A DNA stretch of 64,000 nucleotides from Polyporus tsugae (taxonomy: Eukaryota > Basidiomycota > Agaricomycetes > Polyporales > Polyporaceae): assembly GCA_024305745.1 (NCBI GenBank), contig JAHRBS010000004.1:4340001-4404000 (forward strand), given 5' to 3'. Positions 10,495-23,400 of this stretch are shown here, one piece after another. The notes beneath the pieces were generated by a model, which searched no databases, was not told the DNA's origin, and saw only the letters and a list, made by a program, of their open reading frames with translations. The translations under genes were made by a program, and so were the position numbers. Every line of letters begins with the position of its first letter. Positions within the stretch are counted from its first letter, which is position 1.

Positions 10495-13400
10495 TCACGC
10501 AGGCTTACTCCCCCGCGTGTTCCAGCTCGACGGGGGCGGCCCACCCCTCTTCCCCGGCGTGCCAGGCGACTGCTGTGGCGACTCCGGACCAGTCTTCGTC
10601 CTCTGCCTCGGCTGTCCCCTCCCACCAGCTGCAGACGGCCCACCAACTTCGCTCCTGGCTCCAGCGATCCCAAGCCCATTCGCGACGAACTGCGAGTTCC
10701 TATACACAGCAGACGCGCGCTCCGCAGCGCTGCCTGTGTACCCTCCCTGCACACCATACGTCGTGCGCGATCCCCAGCCCACGCCGCGCCCAGCGGCCAT
10801 GTTCGGCCCGCCGATCTCGCTCCCGCCGATGACGCTCCCCGCGTACATCGACTGCGAGCTCGGGAACATCTGCATCCCCCACGGCATCATCCCGGGCATC
10901 AGGCCGCCGCCCATCCCGCCCATACCACCCATTCCGGGCATGCCTCCCATCCCGCCGATCCCGCCGCTATACACGCTGGCAGCGGTGCTCCCCCGCTCCC
11001 ACTCCTCGTTTGCGGCGGCGAGCGCCTGCTGCGCGTACGCCATCTGGAACGCCTGCTTGGCCACCATCATCGCCTGCTGGTGCGCGGCGAGGAGCATGGG
11101 GTCTCCGTTGGGTGTCATCATGGGGTACATGGGGTTCATCATCCCGTTCGCGGTTGCGGGCTGATTCCACGCCATCGGAGAGTTCGCCATGGGGCTCATG
11201 CCCGCGCTCATCATGGGGTTGAACATGCCCATCCGCGGGCCCATGTTCATGGGGTTGCCCTCGTCGTCGTCATCGGTCGCAATCGGGCCGCGGCCGTTGA
11301 CGATCTTCCCGAGCTGGAAGGGTGTGATCAGGATCGCCGCCACTGCGGGGATCGTTTAAAATAGAGGACACTCACCTCGATCGCTGCCTTCGCTTCGCTC
11401 CGTCTCCGCTCGCGCCGTCTGCTCTCCTCAGGATCGGACGTCTCCACCTTTTCCTGCTCGCGCCAAGCGAGCCGGCTGCGACTGGGTTCGTTGAAGCCGG
11501 TACTCGAGCTCTTCCTGTGCCCACGCTTCCTTGCCGCAGACGCGGCGCGGATCTCGCCGCCATCTACAGGAGTAATCGGGGTTCGGCCACTGCTCGAGTC
11601 GCCAGTAGAACTCGCCGGACTGTTCCCACGCAGGGCCACTGTATATGTGGAACCCGTAAACGGTTTAGGTGGCGGAGTCGCAAGCGAATCGAGAGTCGTC
11701 TGACGAGACGATGGTGGCGCCACAGGAGACGACTGGGCGGAATTCTTCAACGCAGACTTCGGCTTGAACGTCGACCGGAGAGCCTTCGAAGATGGCGCAT
11801 CGGAAGTGGTTGCGCTCTTACTTGAATCGGGACTGGACGATCGCGCGACAAAGCGGGTAGGTGGATCCTGCGATATACGAACGTTCGACCTTGGCGGTGG
11901 ATCCTGCGCGACACGGGCGTTTAGCCTTGGGGGCGTAGCCGTCGACGTCGCCGAAGGGAACTGGGTCGTAGACACAGAGGCCGCCGCGATCAACGTGCTT
12001 GACCGCTGTCGTCCACGAGAGGCAGGTGTCGGGGTGCCTTGTGACACTGGGGAACCCCCAGCGAGCAGCCCTTCACCAGTGAAGCCCTTGTTGCTCGCAA
12101 ACTCCGCGTCGGCGAGGAGCGTGGACGCCCTCTGGCGCATGCGCACGGTCTCCTCCGACGCTCGAGGATCCGGACCTGACTGTTGATCCTGCGAGAACTG
12201 TGACGAAGGGCGTGACGTGACGGCGAATGTTGGAGGTGGAGTGCGCGTGCGGATAGGAATCGGGACAATCGGAGAGGATTCTGGAAGAACCCTGGTATCC
12301 TCGAAAGCAGTGTTGGGGGAGGACATCGAACGACCGTTTACCAACCGCAAGGGCCCAGGCGCCGTCGATGATATAGGCGGTTCGTCCGACGGTTTGGGTG
12401 GCAGCGATAGCGACTCAACCGGCTGTGTTTGGCTTCGGGTGGGGGTCGCGCGAGTCTTGTGCCCGAACTTGTCGACATTTTCAATGGACGTCGGCATACC
12501 CTTAGCGATACGCGCAAGGCGATCGTTGATGCTGGGTTTCGAAGCATGGCCAGGAGATGGGATCGAACCCTTCGGCGATGGGCCATTTGGTGACGACTGC
12601 GGAGAATCTTTTACAGGGACTGGCGGTCGATGGATCTCAGCGAAAACAGGCGGGAAAGTGGGCGGAGCGATTCCGGCGATGTTAATGAGAGGCTTGGGTG
12701 GCAGGCGTGAACGAGATGTGGAGGACGGGGCAGACGAGGCAGCGCTGCCTGGTCGTTTCGGTCCAACCAGTTGTGCCAACGGCGCGTCATCAGAGCCGGA
12801 ATCTTCGGATGAGCTGGAAGAGGACGAAGAGGAGGAGGAGACGGGGCGGGTCGTTTTGGGTGCAGGTTTCGCAGGAGCGGCGGCTGAGAACGGATTAGGA
12901 TAGGATTCCTGGCTATACGGAATAATAACATACCAGGCTTCCCCTGAGGTTGAGGCTGGGCACGCTGTGGTTGTTGTGGTTGTCGCTTCGTTTGCTGAGT
13001 AAGTATTAACGAAGCACGGCGTGCCGCAGCATTCGGTTGCAACGCTGAAGTAGAAGCAGATGCACGCGGTCTCGCATATACGGACTCCTTCGACGACCCA
13101 TTCTGGAACACCGCAGGATTCGTGGAAGCGGACGCGGTCATGTGTGGCAGCAGGGGCGCAGTGGTCGAGGGGGCCTTATGACCTAGCTCACTGACGGACT
13201 TCTTCCCAGGCACTACAACTGGGGGAACGTTTCCTGGCTTCGTCGACCGGTTGCGCCGTGGTTTCAACGTGGCCTCCTGGGGCGAAGAGTCGCCTTCCTC
13301 AGAATCATCCGTGTCGCTATCTCCGCTGATGCTCCTCGAGTTCCGCATGGCGAAGGTCGACGGCGGCTTGAGACCGGTCGTGGACCCGGGGGAAAGCATG

Positions 13401-14167
13401 GTAACAGGTGGAGGGGTCGGTGAATTGGCGGCGCTGCGTCGGGCCTGGGCTTCCCGGAACGCAGCCACAGAAATGCGCTGGGAGGTGTCCGACGTGAAGC
13501 TGTTCTCTCGTGGGCGGGGACGGACGGGAGGCATCATGGAAGGCGGAGGCTCGTTCGGAGACTCAGGACGAACATGGCGGAATGAGCGGAGGTTGAACGA
13601 CTCGGAGTCGAGGCTGACATCTGGGCGCGACGCACCGGCTAACTGCGATGGCGGGAGCGGAGCCTTGGACTTCTTGCGCTCTCTGTGAGCCCACGAGAAG
13701 AGACCGCTGCCTTTGCTGTTCTTCTGGGGAGGAAGGAGGGGCGCACCGCTAGCAAGATCGACGTACCCCTTTGAGGCTGAACGAGTGTGCGCGATGGGAT
13801 CGTTTGGGAGTGACCTCGTGGAGTGTGCCCCTGTCGAGTCGCCGTAGCCAGCGAACACGGCCGACCGAGGTGGAGGAGGGCTGAGGTCGTTCTCAGACTC
13901 GGACCTGAAGCTCTGGAACACCGAGGGGGGTGAGAGCAAATTGGTGTCCGTGTGGGGGGCTGGAGGGAGTTTCTTGGACTTGAATCCGAGCCTCAGCTTT
14001 GAAGAGGACGCTGCTGGCACAGAGTAAAGGGAGGCACCCTTACTCGACGACGGCAGGACGTAGTCGGGCTCGCTGGGATCGAGGTCGGAGGCAGCACTCG
14101 CGCTGTCGGTTGCTACATCCTGAACCTTGTGCTTGTCCCGCCTGGAGAAGAGCCCCAGGAATGCCAT
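10495..14167 (-). CDS. Long low-complexity protein, function unknown
   Basis: Not recognised. Three exons: 12934-14167, 11376-12883 and 10495-11313. The introns are 50 nt (GTATGT, branch CTAAT, CTCAG) and 62 nt (GTGAGT, branch CTGAT, CCAG) and restore one frame, giving about 1186 aa. It starts MAFLGLFSRRDKHK, a basic N-terminus, then continues as Ser/Pro-rich, probably disordered sequence with many basic-Ser-Pro sites. A polyserine run precedes EDSGSDD near residue 430. After intron 2 a short charged helix (RRRERRRSEAKAAIE) leads into a Met/Gly/Pro-rich tail with GMGGMPGMGGMGGMGG-type repeats. No enzyme motif is visible. A scaffold or signalling-associated role is possible but unsupported. 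An in-frame ATG seven codons upstream is an alternative start. Confidence 0.7.
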
Positions 14168-14837
14168 GGACGTGAGTGGCGAAGGCAACCTCGACTGGAG
14201 GCGCGACGAGGAGGATGGTGGAGATGATGAGCTCGGGCCTCAATTTCCGAGCGCTTTCGCTGCCATTTCTCTATTTGGACTTGTTTGTCTCCCCTCAATC
14301 TGAAGTTCTGAACCTGAGTACCTCTCGGCTTCCTCCTTATTCATCGACTCGCAACAGTACTTTAGCTTCCCCCCAGCTGTCCCTCTTGTATCCTGCACGA
14401 TGGCTGTACGTACACGCAAGGCATTCGTGGAACGCCTGGTCGGGACCCTCAACACGAGAACCATCGGGCTTGCGGCGGAGCTGTCACCTACGCATGCAAC
14501 GCGTCTGCCACGCCCCGAACCTTGGTCCGTCGTTTCCCGCGACAGCTTCCAAACCCCTTCGCAGACACATTGGTGCGAATTTAGGCAAATCCTCCCGGTA
14601 GAGTTCCCACAGAGTGCATGTCAAACCCACTGGCGATGCAAAACATGAGTACGGCTGACCTTGGCGCGGCCCACGTATGCTTGCGGCTTCAAGTCATGGT
14701 GAGCCGTACTCAATTGCAGTATGCATGTTCTCGCCTTGTGGTGGGCATATTGCGGCGAACATCGGTGTTTTGAAGACGGCGTGTGTACCGGAGCACACTG
14801 TGTGTAGCTAAGGCTGTACGCCACCTCGCTGCAGTTG
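14168..14837. other. Upstream region of orphan gene
   Basis: Presumed promoter and leader of the minus-strand orphan gene, ending at the LINE insertion point. The leader near 14170-14400 is rich in purines on the plus strand. No other gene seen. Confidence 0.45.
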
Positions 14838-14849
14838 GATATCGGTGGC

Positions 14850-14852
<3 letters not shown>
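14838..14852. repeat. Target-site duplication, LINE 3' side
   Basis: The 15-bp sequence GATATCGGTGGCCTC lies directly against the poly(T) end of the LINE and is repeated exactly at 23869-23883, at the other end of the element. Confidence 0.9.

Positions 14853-14878
<26 letters not shown>
14853..14878 (-). repeat. Poly(A) tail of LINE
   Basis: Uninterrupted run of 26 T on the plus strand, equal to a 26-nt A tail at the 3' end of the minus-strand element. It marks target-primed reverse transcription of a polyadenylated RNA. Confidence 0.9.
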
Positions 14879-14883
<5 letters not shown>

Positions 14884-15045
14884 CTCAGGATGTCGGCAGT
14901 ACTTTAGTACATCGTGGGTCTATGTATCTAGAAAGCAGCGCGTCTCCCATTATCCTACGTTCGTTTGACGCATTGCGACGATGCGCAGGTAGGACCACGG
15001 CCGAAGGCCAGGAGTGGTAGGTGGGCCGTGTGGTCGACCACAATT

Positions 15046-18000
15046 TTAGGCCACGCGGCCCGTCGAGTGAGAGCCAGGCTGGTGCGTCTGGGAACGGCGA
15101 GATGGGTCTGCTAGGACGTCGAAGCGTCCGAGTGCCTCAAGTGCGCTGGTGTACTTGCGTACGTTTCCGGCAACCAGAGGTTGCAGGATCCGCAGGTTCA
15201 GTGCGTGTGTGGCCCATGGCTTGTAAGCCGCGAGGTTGTTGTAGAATGTTCTGATGAAGTTGGCAGCGGCGACATTATCAGGGTTGCGTGAGTGCGGGAA
15301 ACCACCCGGCAGACCTTGCAGGAATGCGGTCGGGTCCTCCTGGAAGAGGGACCAGGCAACCGCCCCCGCGCGGTGATGCAGCTCGTATGCTTTCTCCTCG
15401 AGGATCGAACTCTCCGGCACTTCCTGGAACGTGAAGGCGGTGGGGTTGTCCAAGAGAAACTGTAGAATGAGCGGAAAGGGGTCGAGCTCGTTCAAATAAA
15501 CAGGCGCAGTGGGGACGCCGTTGACGACGATGACTGGCTTGCGGTAGTAGAATGGGCATTCAACGAGGATGTGCTCGAAGTCCTGGATCGCGTGCGTGCC
15601 GGATGGAGCCTTGGGGTTGTAGCCGCAAGGGCAGAATGTAGGCTCTTGGTGTTTCTCGCGCATTTTCATGCGGTATTCGCCTGTAGGTGCGTGGCCGGTG
15701 ATGGCGCGGAAGAACCGCGACAACCGGTTTATGCCCATTCGCTTCCATCAACGGATGGGGGACTGCTTGGACACGTGTGTAAGTTTCTGTATGATTTGCG
15801 AGACTCGCCCTCCGGGTATGTTGCAGCCCATGTGGTTGGCAAGTTCGTATGGCTTCTGTGGGTGTATGTGTGACCGGAGATCCGCCTCGACAATGTCGCG
15901 CGTGATCTTGGCCCGTAGGTATGCGTACGAGGTGGGAATAACCTCGATTTCGGCGTACGATGGGTTTTTTTACGGCACCAACGAGCTCATCAATCGCTTC
16001 GTTGCCCGGAACCCCTGAGTGGCCCGGTACGTATGAGACACTGAGTTGGTGCGCGGCGGAACGTCCAAACCATGTCCGTAGTGTTCGTGCGATGTGCAGG
16101 GAGGCGGCGTTCCCGTCTTTGACGTCGAGAAAGGCCTTCCCCAGCGATTCGGAGTCAGTGAAGATGAAGATGTGGCGTGCGTTAAGCGTGTTGGTGGCGC
16201 CCTCGACGAGCGCCCACGAGAACGCAAGTTTCTCCATGTCGTATGAGAAGCCTCGACCAAACCAAGCGGCGTTCGAGTCCACTCGTTGGTGGCGGTGGTA
16301 CATGATGTAACCGCCCGAGCCGGAGCCTCCTAGGCTCGAGGCAGAACCGTCTGTGAAGAAGACGAGGCAGTCTGGATCATCCATTGCCTTGTCTATGCGT
16401 GGTGTGAGGGTCTCCGCGATCCATCTCTGGAGCACTTTGTTGTCGCTCTTTTTGGGATGCGCGAGATGGAGGGTGATGCGGTCTGCAAAGACGTCGGAAA
16501 CGCGGTCGCCCGGGCGGCATTCCTGGTCTAGCGGGTTGTATGCGTAGGTGCACGCGGGGGAATCGAGGTTGTGGCGGACATCGCCGCCACCGCGATCCCA
16601 CGTCTGGTGGAAGGCGTCGACCTTGGACGTGATGCCTGCTTGGTAGTCGCCACTCGCCGGCTTCGCGTCTGGGAGCGTGAAGCGTATGTATGGTGACAGT
16701 GACGACCGTTCGTACATGTTGGGAAACAGCGCTCTGATGGGGTGTGTGGCCATTAGAGTGTGGATGCGGAGGAGCGATCGCACGCGCAGTTTCTGGAGGT
16801 AGTGGTGGATGGGCATGATCCCCGCCAGGACGGGGAGGATGCCTGCGGGCGTGGTTTTGAACGTGCCTGTGATCCAACGGCAGGCAACGTTCTGCATGAC
16901 TTTAAGGGGCTGGATGAGGGTCGCGCCCTTGACTGGGCGGTACCACACTGGGGACCCGTACGTGAGGATGGGGAGGATGCACGAGACGTATAGTGTGCGA
17001 CACTGCATGGGTGATAGGCCTCGAATGGACGTGCCTAGCATACGGTATGCCAGCGCGGCTGTGTTGCCCTTCTTGGCATAGAACTTGACGTGCTGTCGGA
17101 ATGACAGGTCGGGTTCTAAGAGGAAGCCGAGGTGCTTGACGCAGCTGGACGCTGCAAGCGGGTTGTCGTGTGTCCAGGGTCCTGAGCCGAGGTCAAGCGG
17201 ACGGAACACTGCAAGGTGTTCGGCGGGGGACAAGTTCGTTCGCTTGCGCGGGAGTGTGAAGTGGATGAGCTCGTCTTTCTCGTGTTCAATTACAAGGCCG
17301 AGCCGTGTGAGTTGTTCCTCCAAGACGCCGTACATCTTGGCGAGGAGGTAGTTGTTGGCACGCGTGGAACTCGATGTGGTGATGAGGTTGCCGTCATCCA
17401 CGTAGAACTGGAGTGCATGACCCCGTCCATGTTCTTCTGTCACGGTAGTACCGGCGACCTTGTGCAATACGGGTGATATGTAGATGGCCGAGCAGGTGGA
17501 AGACAGGGAGGAGCCTTGTCCGCAGCCGACTTTTGGGCATTCAAACTCGGGTGATTCTGCGTTACCAAACCGGAAAGAGGACTTCTGCGGTGCGAAGTAT
17601 GCGTGCATGAACGTGCAAAACTGGCCGTTGAAGCCGCCGCGGCGCAGTATGCTGACGAGCAAGTCGTGGTTGATGGATGGGTAGAATTGGGCTACGTCGA
17701 AGCCGAGCATTGACGTGACCTGTTTCTTCTTCCAACTGTTACGTATGTGGGTCGTGAGGAAGGTGACCGCGTCGACTGTGGACTTTTGCCACGCGCTGCC
17801 AAACTGGCAGGGATGTAGAATGCCGTGTTTGTGGCAGTCAAACTGCAGGCGGTTGTTGATGGTCTTCTCGAGCCACTTCGCCGTGCAGCTAAGCAGGACG
17901 ATGGGTCGGTAGGCCTTCAGTTTGGAGTAGTCGGGTTTGTGCAGCTTGGGGATGACGACCGTAAGAGCGCGGCAGAACTCCTCAGGCCAGACGCCCGACG

Positions 18001-20431
18001 CGATGCACGCATTGAAGAGGGTCCGAAAGCCCTGCAAGATCTGGTCTGCGGTTTTCGGATTCTTTTTGGGGTCGATGAGGTGCTTGAGGTGGCGCCAATG
18101 GACGTGGTCCCACCTAGTGGCGGATGCGGATGTGGTTTTCTCGATGGCGTCCCTCAGTTCCCTGGTGCTGAAAGGAGGCCATGAGCGTTCGTCGTGCGCG
18201 GGCAGTTCTTCGACGACCATTTCGTCGACGGGCCGGTGGAGGGCGGCGTGGAAGACTTCATCCATGGCCGGCCACAGTTCTTCGTGGCTTGACAGTGTTT
18301 GTCCATTGTGGACAATCTCGCTCATGGTGGAGGACCTGCGGGGTCCGGTCCAGCTGACGAGGTCCCAGACACGTTTGGAGTCCTCGGAGATCTCGCGGAT
18401 GCGGGTCTCCATGTGTTTGTTGCGGATCTTGCGCATTTCGGCGCGGAGAAGGCTCCGCCACTCTAGGTGTTTGATGGCGGACTTCTCGCAGTCGAAGTAT
18501 GCGTAGCGATTGAGGAATTCGGGTGCGAAGCGTTGCTTCTTTGACATCCTTCGTGTGTGGTGTTTGCGCTGCCAAGGCGGAGTGGCGTCCCTGGAAGCGG
18601 CTGCGGTTGCTCGCTTGAGGTCGTTGAGCTTGGGGTTCCACCACGACGTGGACTTGCCGCAAAATCGTTTAGGGGTGGCGAATGACTTCCAAGTGGATGT
18701 GTAGAGGTCGTACAGGCAGGACGCGGTGGCCGTGGTGGAAGCCTCGTCCGTGGGGATGGTGTAAGCGCCGTGGATTTCGGATGTGTACTCGATCGACGGC
18801 AGGATGTGGGGCAAATCTTCCTCGAGGGACTTGAGCATGTCCGCCTCGGCGTCTGATTCACGGGAAACTGACGGGTCTCCGAGCATCGACCATGGGGTCA
18901 TCTGGAGCTCAACGTCGAGTATGGCGTGGTCGGAGAAACCGCGGTCGTCGGCAATGACCCGCATGGTGGCATCGCATTCGACGTCCAGCCAGACGAGGTC
19001 GATCACTGTGCCGCGGAGATCCTTGTTGTCGGGTAGGTGTGTGACTACGTCCTGGGGCGAGAGGAGCCTGTGGCCCAGTGCCCCATGGAGCAGATCAACA
19101 AGCATGAGTTTGGTGTGTGACGACGTCGTGGGGTAGATCGTGTCCCAGTCTCGTCCATGCAGGTTGTAGTCGCTGCCGCAAAGATGGATGGCGGGGATGT
19201 GATTGATGCGATCAACGAGGAACTCGAGTGCGGAGCACTGAGTGTCGTTGTATAGGCCGAGGATGTTGATGGTGTCCGACGTTCTGTCGGGCCGTAGCCT
19301 GAGCAGGGCAACGTCACGCGATTGAATAGTCGAGTCGATGGTGGCGGTAGCACGCACCATCCGTTTGTTGACGTACACCGTAATGCGGGCGTCTCGTTCT
19401 GTTTCGAGCAGTGTCCAGTTCGGGTGCGATTGTGTGCCGTAGAGGTACGTTCCCGTCGCTTCCGGCGGGGCCGTACGGCAGTTGTGTTGGGCGGGTGGCC
19501 CTGACTCCTCTTCGGCAAGGGGCTGAGCGTCGGATGGCAGTAAGGTGGCGGGGTCAAACATATTGTGGCGAATGTCCGTTTCCACGTCGGGCTGCGATGT
19601 TGGGACCTCGTGCCGGCTTGGGGGCATGGTCAGCGAGGTCGGGTTGGGTGCGGGTGGTAGGGACGGTTCGCGGAGCGGTGGAGGTTCCGCGACGCGGCGG
19701 TCCTTGGGGGCGTGCGCAAACTTGGTGTCCGGTCCCATGGCTCGGATGGTCCCGTACCATGGTTCTGTGACAAAGATAACGTCGTGTGTGTGTTGGTACT
19801 TCTCCAATAACATGTTCGTCTGGTGGGAGATGTGGTGGACGTTTTGGTACAGGACCCTGAGCGTTGACGGAGTGTCGCCTCTGGGTCCTGTTGTGGGTAG
19901 GGCTGGGTGGATGGGGATGGTATGATCCAGCGGGTCGCGTTGGGGAATGGGAATGGGTGTCGGTCTTTCTGCCGTGGGAATCCGGACGACGCTGTCCCGT
20001 CGTGTGAATGGCGGGTCGGGGCCCGGCTCGCCTGTCGTTGGTTGGGCGGGCTCGCCGTGCGAGCCATGCGCAGCGGTGTCAGGCGGCGTGATGGTCGGGG
20101 CTCGGTCATTGCAAGTCGACAATGGCGGCCATGGCCCTGCGTGCGATGCATACGGCGGTGTGGGGTTGTCATCCCACTCGTCGAAACGGTGGTCGGACTC
20201 ATTGGTCGCGAGCGGTATGGCCCGATATGGGCCGCCATTGTTCTTGGGTGGAAGAGAGTGTGCGCTGAGAGCCGGCGGCTGTGGCCCTGTGATGTTACGG
20301 TGGATGGCGGTTCTGAGTGCATCAGCAGTCTGATCGACATAGCTGACCGGCTGTAGTTGGGACGGCGCGCCGCCTGGGTGGGGCGAATCGGGTCGCACGT
20401 CGCCAGTCAGTTGGGTGGCTTGGTCACTCAT
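15046..20431 (-). pseudogene. LINE ORF2: endonuclease, reverse transcriptase, RNase H (frameshift and stop near 3' end)
   Basis: The long frame from 20431 encodes 1623 aa, ending out of frame at 15560. A Pro-rich N-terminal region is followed by an APE-like endonuclease with LRVLYQNVHHI, VTEPW, CGSDYNLHGRDW and SDHAILDVEL (about 190-530). The reverse transcriptase has KLKAYRPIVLL, GFDVAQFYPSI and catalytic FYVDD near residue 1010. RNase H has VFFTDGS (about 1359), MEKLAF, FTDSE and PGHSGVPGNEAID (about 1473). Seven A residues (poly-T 15965-15971) mark a frameshift: the sensible protein continues in another frame, meets a TGA near 15760, then resumes as MGINRLSRFFRAITGHAP. That last part ends with a zinc finger CPCG...H...C near 15560-15630. 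The frame from MGINR runs to 15046. Two lesions make full-length protein unlikely from this copy. Confidence 0.88.
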
Positions 20432-23400
20432 TTAGGCAATGAAACAGATGGAGATTCATGCGCGTGTGAGAATACAATTGGAACGTTTGTAAGAAACCCA
20501 TCCTCCGCCAGTCCTTTCCGCTCGCTCATTCGAGGGGCGAGAATCGAGCCCCGCGACGGGAGGGGTCCTGGCAGTGAGGGGGGTGCGTTAGTGGAATAGA
20601 CAGTGACGGTGGTGAACGGGGAGTACGCCACCTGTTTGGTTTTCGCCTTTTTGGCGCGTTTGTTCTGGCTGGGCCCTCCCCGGCTGTTCGTGACAGCGGC
20701 GTTGTACGCGTCTGCACTTAGCGGCGGGAGTGGGGTGAACGTGAAGGCGTCGTCCTCAGCCATGGCTTGCTGCCACGTGCGGGTGTCGGGGCCTCTGGAC
20801 GAGCTGGCAGCGGGTGCGGGTGGGGGGCGCGGCCCGCTGGCGGATGGTGCGGTGGCGTTACGCAGTCCGCTGCTGCGAGTGGCGGCAGGCGGGGCGATGC
20901 GTGAGGCGAGGGGTGGCGCCGGTTGGTTGGGGCGGGGGGCGGGGGGCGCGACGTTCTTGCTGCCGTGCGGCCCGAACCCTGCCTTGTGCCATGCGTCTGG
21001 GTCGTAGTGGGGGTCTCCAATCCGCATGCCTGGGGCGGACGTGCGGGTTTTGCGGCGTGATAGTACGACGGCCATCAGGTCCTGGGGTGGATTGGCGGGG
21101 TCGGCATGGGACATGTATGCGTACGCGTCGTGGATCCATGTCTCCGACGCACGCCATTTGTAGAACACGCAGCCCTTGGAGTCGGACCGGTGTGGGAGGT
21201 GGCAGTTGACGCAGCGGACAGGGTAAGCGTTGGCACCGTGCATCGTTACGTAGTTGTCGTGGTGGTAGGCCTCGTGGTGTGAGCCGCACAGGCAGCAGCG
21301 CTGCGACGGGATGCGGCATGCGGCCGGCGAGTGTCCGTAGCAGAAGCACCTGCCGCACTGCGGCATGGTGGTCTTGTCGATGATCCCCATGCAGGTGCTA
21401 TCGCCATTGTCGAATGACAGGCGGGAGCCTTGCAGGGCGTTCGTGATGGCGTAGACTGACGTGTCGTTGACGTCGACGAACAGCGTAGCGTTGGTGGAGC
21501 CGGCGCGGAACGGGGCCCAGCGTGCTTCGGTGATGTCGCCGTCGCCTAGGACCTTCTTCCACGTGCCGTTCGTGGACCGGTTGATGGCGTCCGCGAGTAC
21601 TTGCATCGGGTTAAGCGTCTGCGGTTGGCCGCGCTCATCGAAGATGACACCGCCAACGTTGTGGAACACCACGCCCGAGATGTACTCGTGGTGTTTGATG
21701 TTAAGTTCGAAATTTGCCACGTTGAGTGCTGTGGCGACAACGTTCTTGATGGCGACGGCTGTGTCCTTGGACGGGACGGTCTCCAGGGTCAGGGTGAGCG
21801 TGCTGCCCGACCTATTCCAAGCGGCCCGCCGAATGATGACGGACGCGAGCGGAGTTGCCTGCGTCGGTTGTTCGCGCAAGAGCGCGACAATGATCGACCT
21901 GATCTGGTCGAGGATCAATGGTGCCGGGCGGCGAAGATTGACCTCCAGGATCAAGCGTGCGTTGGAGTACGAAACGTAGATTAGTTTGGAAACGGCGGGG
22001 GGCGCACGCTTTTGCTTCTTGCACGCAGGGCCCCCATTCGACGCGCGCGATGCGGCACGCGATGACGCGGAGGCGGGGGTGTGGGTGGCGGCAGGCGCCT
22101 GGTGCTGGGGCCCGACGGCGGGGTGGCCCATGGCAGTTGCCTGGCGATGGAGGGCCTGGAGGTGCGAGTATGAGTCGAGGGCATCCAGTGGGTTCTGGAT
22201 ACCGGTCCGTGCAACAAATCGCTGGTAGTCTGACGCAAAGTCGACGGCAGCAGGGACGGGCGTGGGCTGTACGATGGGGGCTGGGGCCGGCGTGGCGGCA
22301 TGCAGCGCGGGCGACGTTCGGTTCTTGTGTTTGGGGGGCTTGGCTGCGGTGCGCATGGCTGGCGCAGCCGCTATGGCCATAACCATGTCCTGCATGTGTT
22401 CCAGGGACTGGGTTTCCTCGTGCGTGTGGGCGGTGGGACTTGTCATCCTGTCAAGCAGGGACGATGGGGTTTCCTGGATGGAGGCCGCTGGGAGGGCTTG
22501 GACCCAGTCCCTGACGGCGGTAACGGGTGTGGCTTGGATGAGTGTTGAGTGGTCGAGACGGGAGGGCTCTCCATGGAAGAGCCGTCCGCGTTGGTCGATG
22601 TTGATGCGCTCTTCGGAGCGCGTGGTCGTGTCAACGCCTTTGCCCTTGTCGAGCGCGGTGCGGTGCGTGTGTAGCTCTTGGCGGAAATCCGCCACGGAGT
22701 GCTTGCCTGCGGCGACCTCGGTTTCCAGTTGGAATCGGGCGCGGTTGGACTGTGATCGTGTGATGACAACTGCGTCAAGGACGACGTCTTCGAGGGCGCG
22801 GGTGGCCCCATCGACGTGCCGACGCTCGTCGGGCAATATGTATGAGATGGCGTTGTTGACGGAGTCCATCATTGTGAGAAAGCCTGACCACTCCCCTTCA
22901 ATGAAGACGGCGGAGTTGTCCCTGCTGTCTTCTAGGCAGGCCCGGACCAGGCGACGGTTGTGGGAGAGGTAGTCCTTTACCAGTGATAGGTGCTGGACAC
23001 ATGCGTTGATCCCGAAATCCATGCCGTATAGCGTGGAGATTCCGCGGATGTCCGTGTGGTCTTTGATGCGCTCGACTGCGTTCTCGCCGCTAACGAGGTC
23101 GTCGATATCGACGCCCGACGAAGAGCTGGCACTGTGTGATGGGGAAGGGGCGTGGGCCGCGGACGAGTCCGTCATGGGCGCGTCAGATTGGAACACGGAA
23201 CTGGGCGCGGAAAGATCCGTCATGTCAGCGTCGGTGTCCGTGCGTGGGGTGTCCGTCTCCAGGCGTTCGGGAGTCTCGGTGTGTAGGTGGGCAGGGGCGG
23301 GAACCTCCCGGTGGGCCGGGGAAATTGTAATTTCCGTCTCCTGTTGCGTTTGAGATGTGGGAACAGTCGCCTGCGAGTAGGGCGGTGGGGGTGTGATGCC

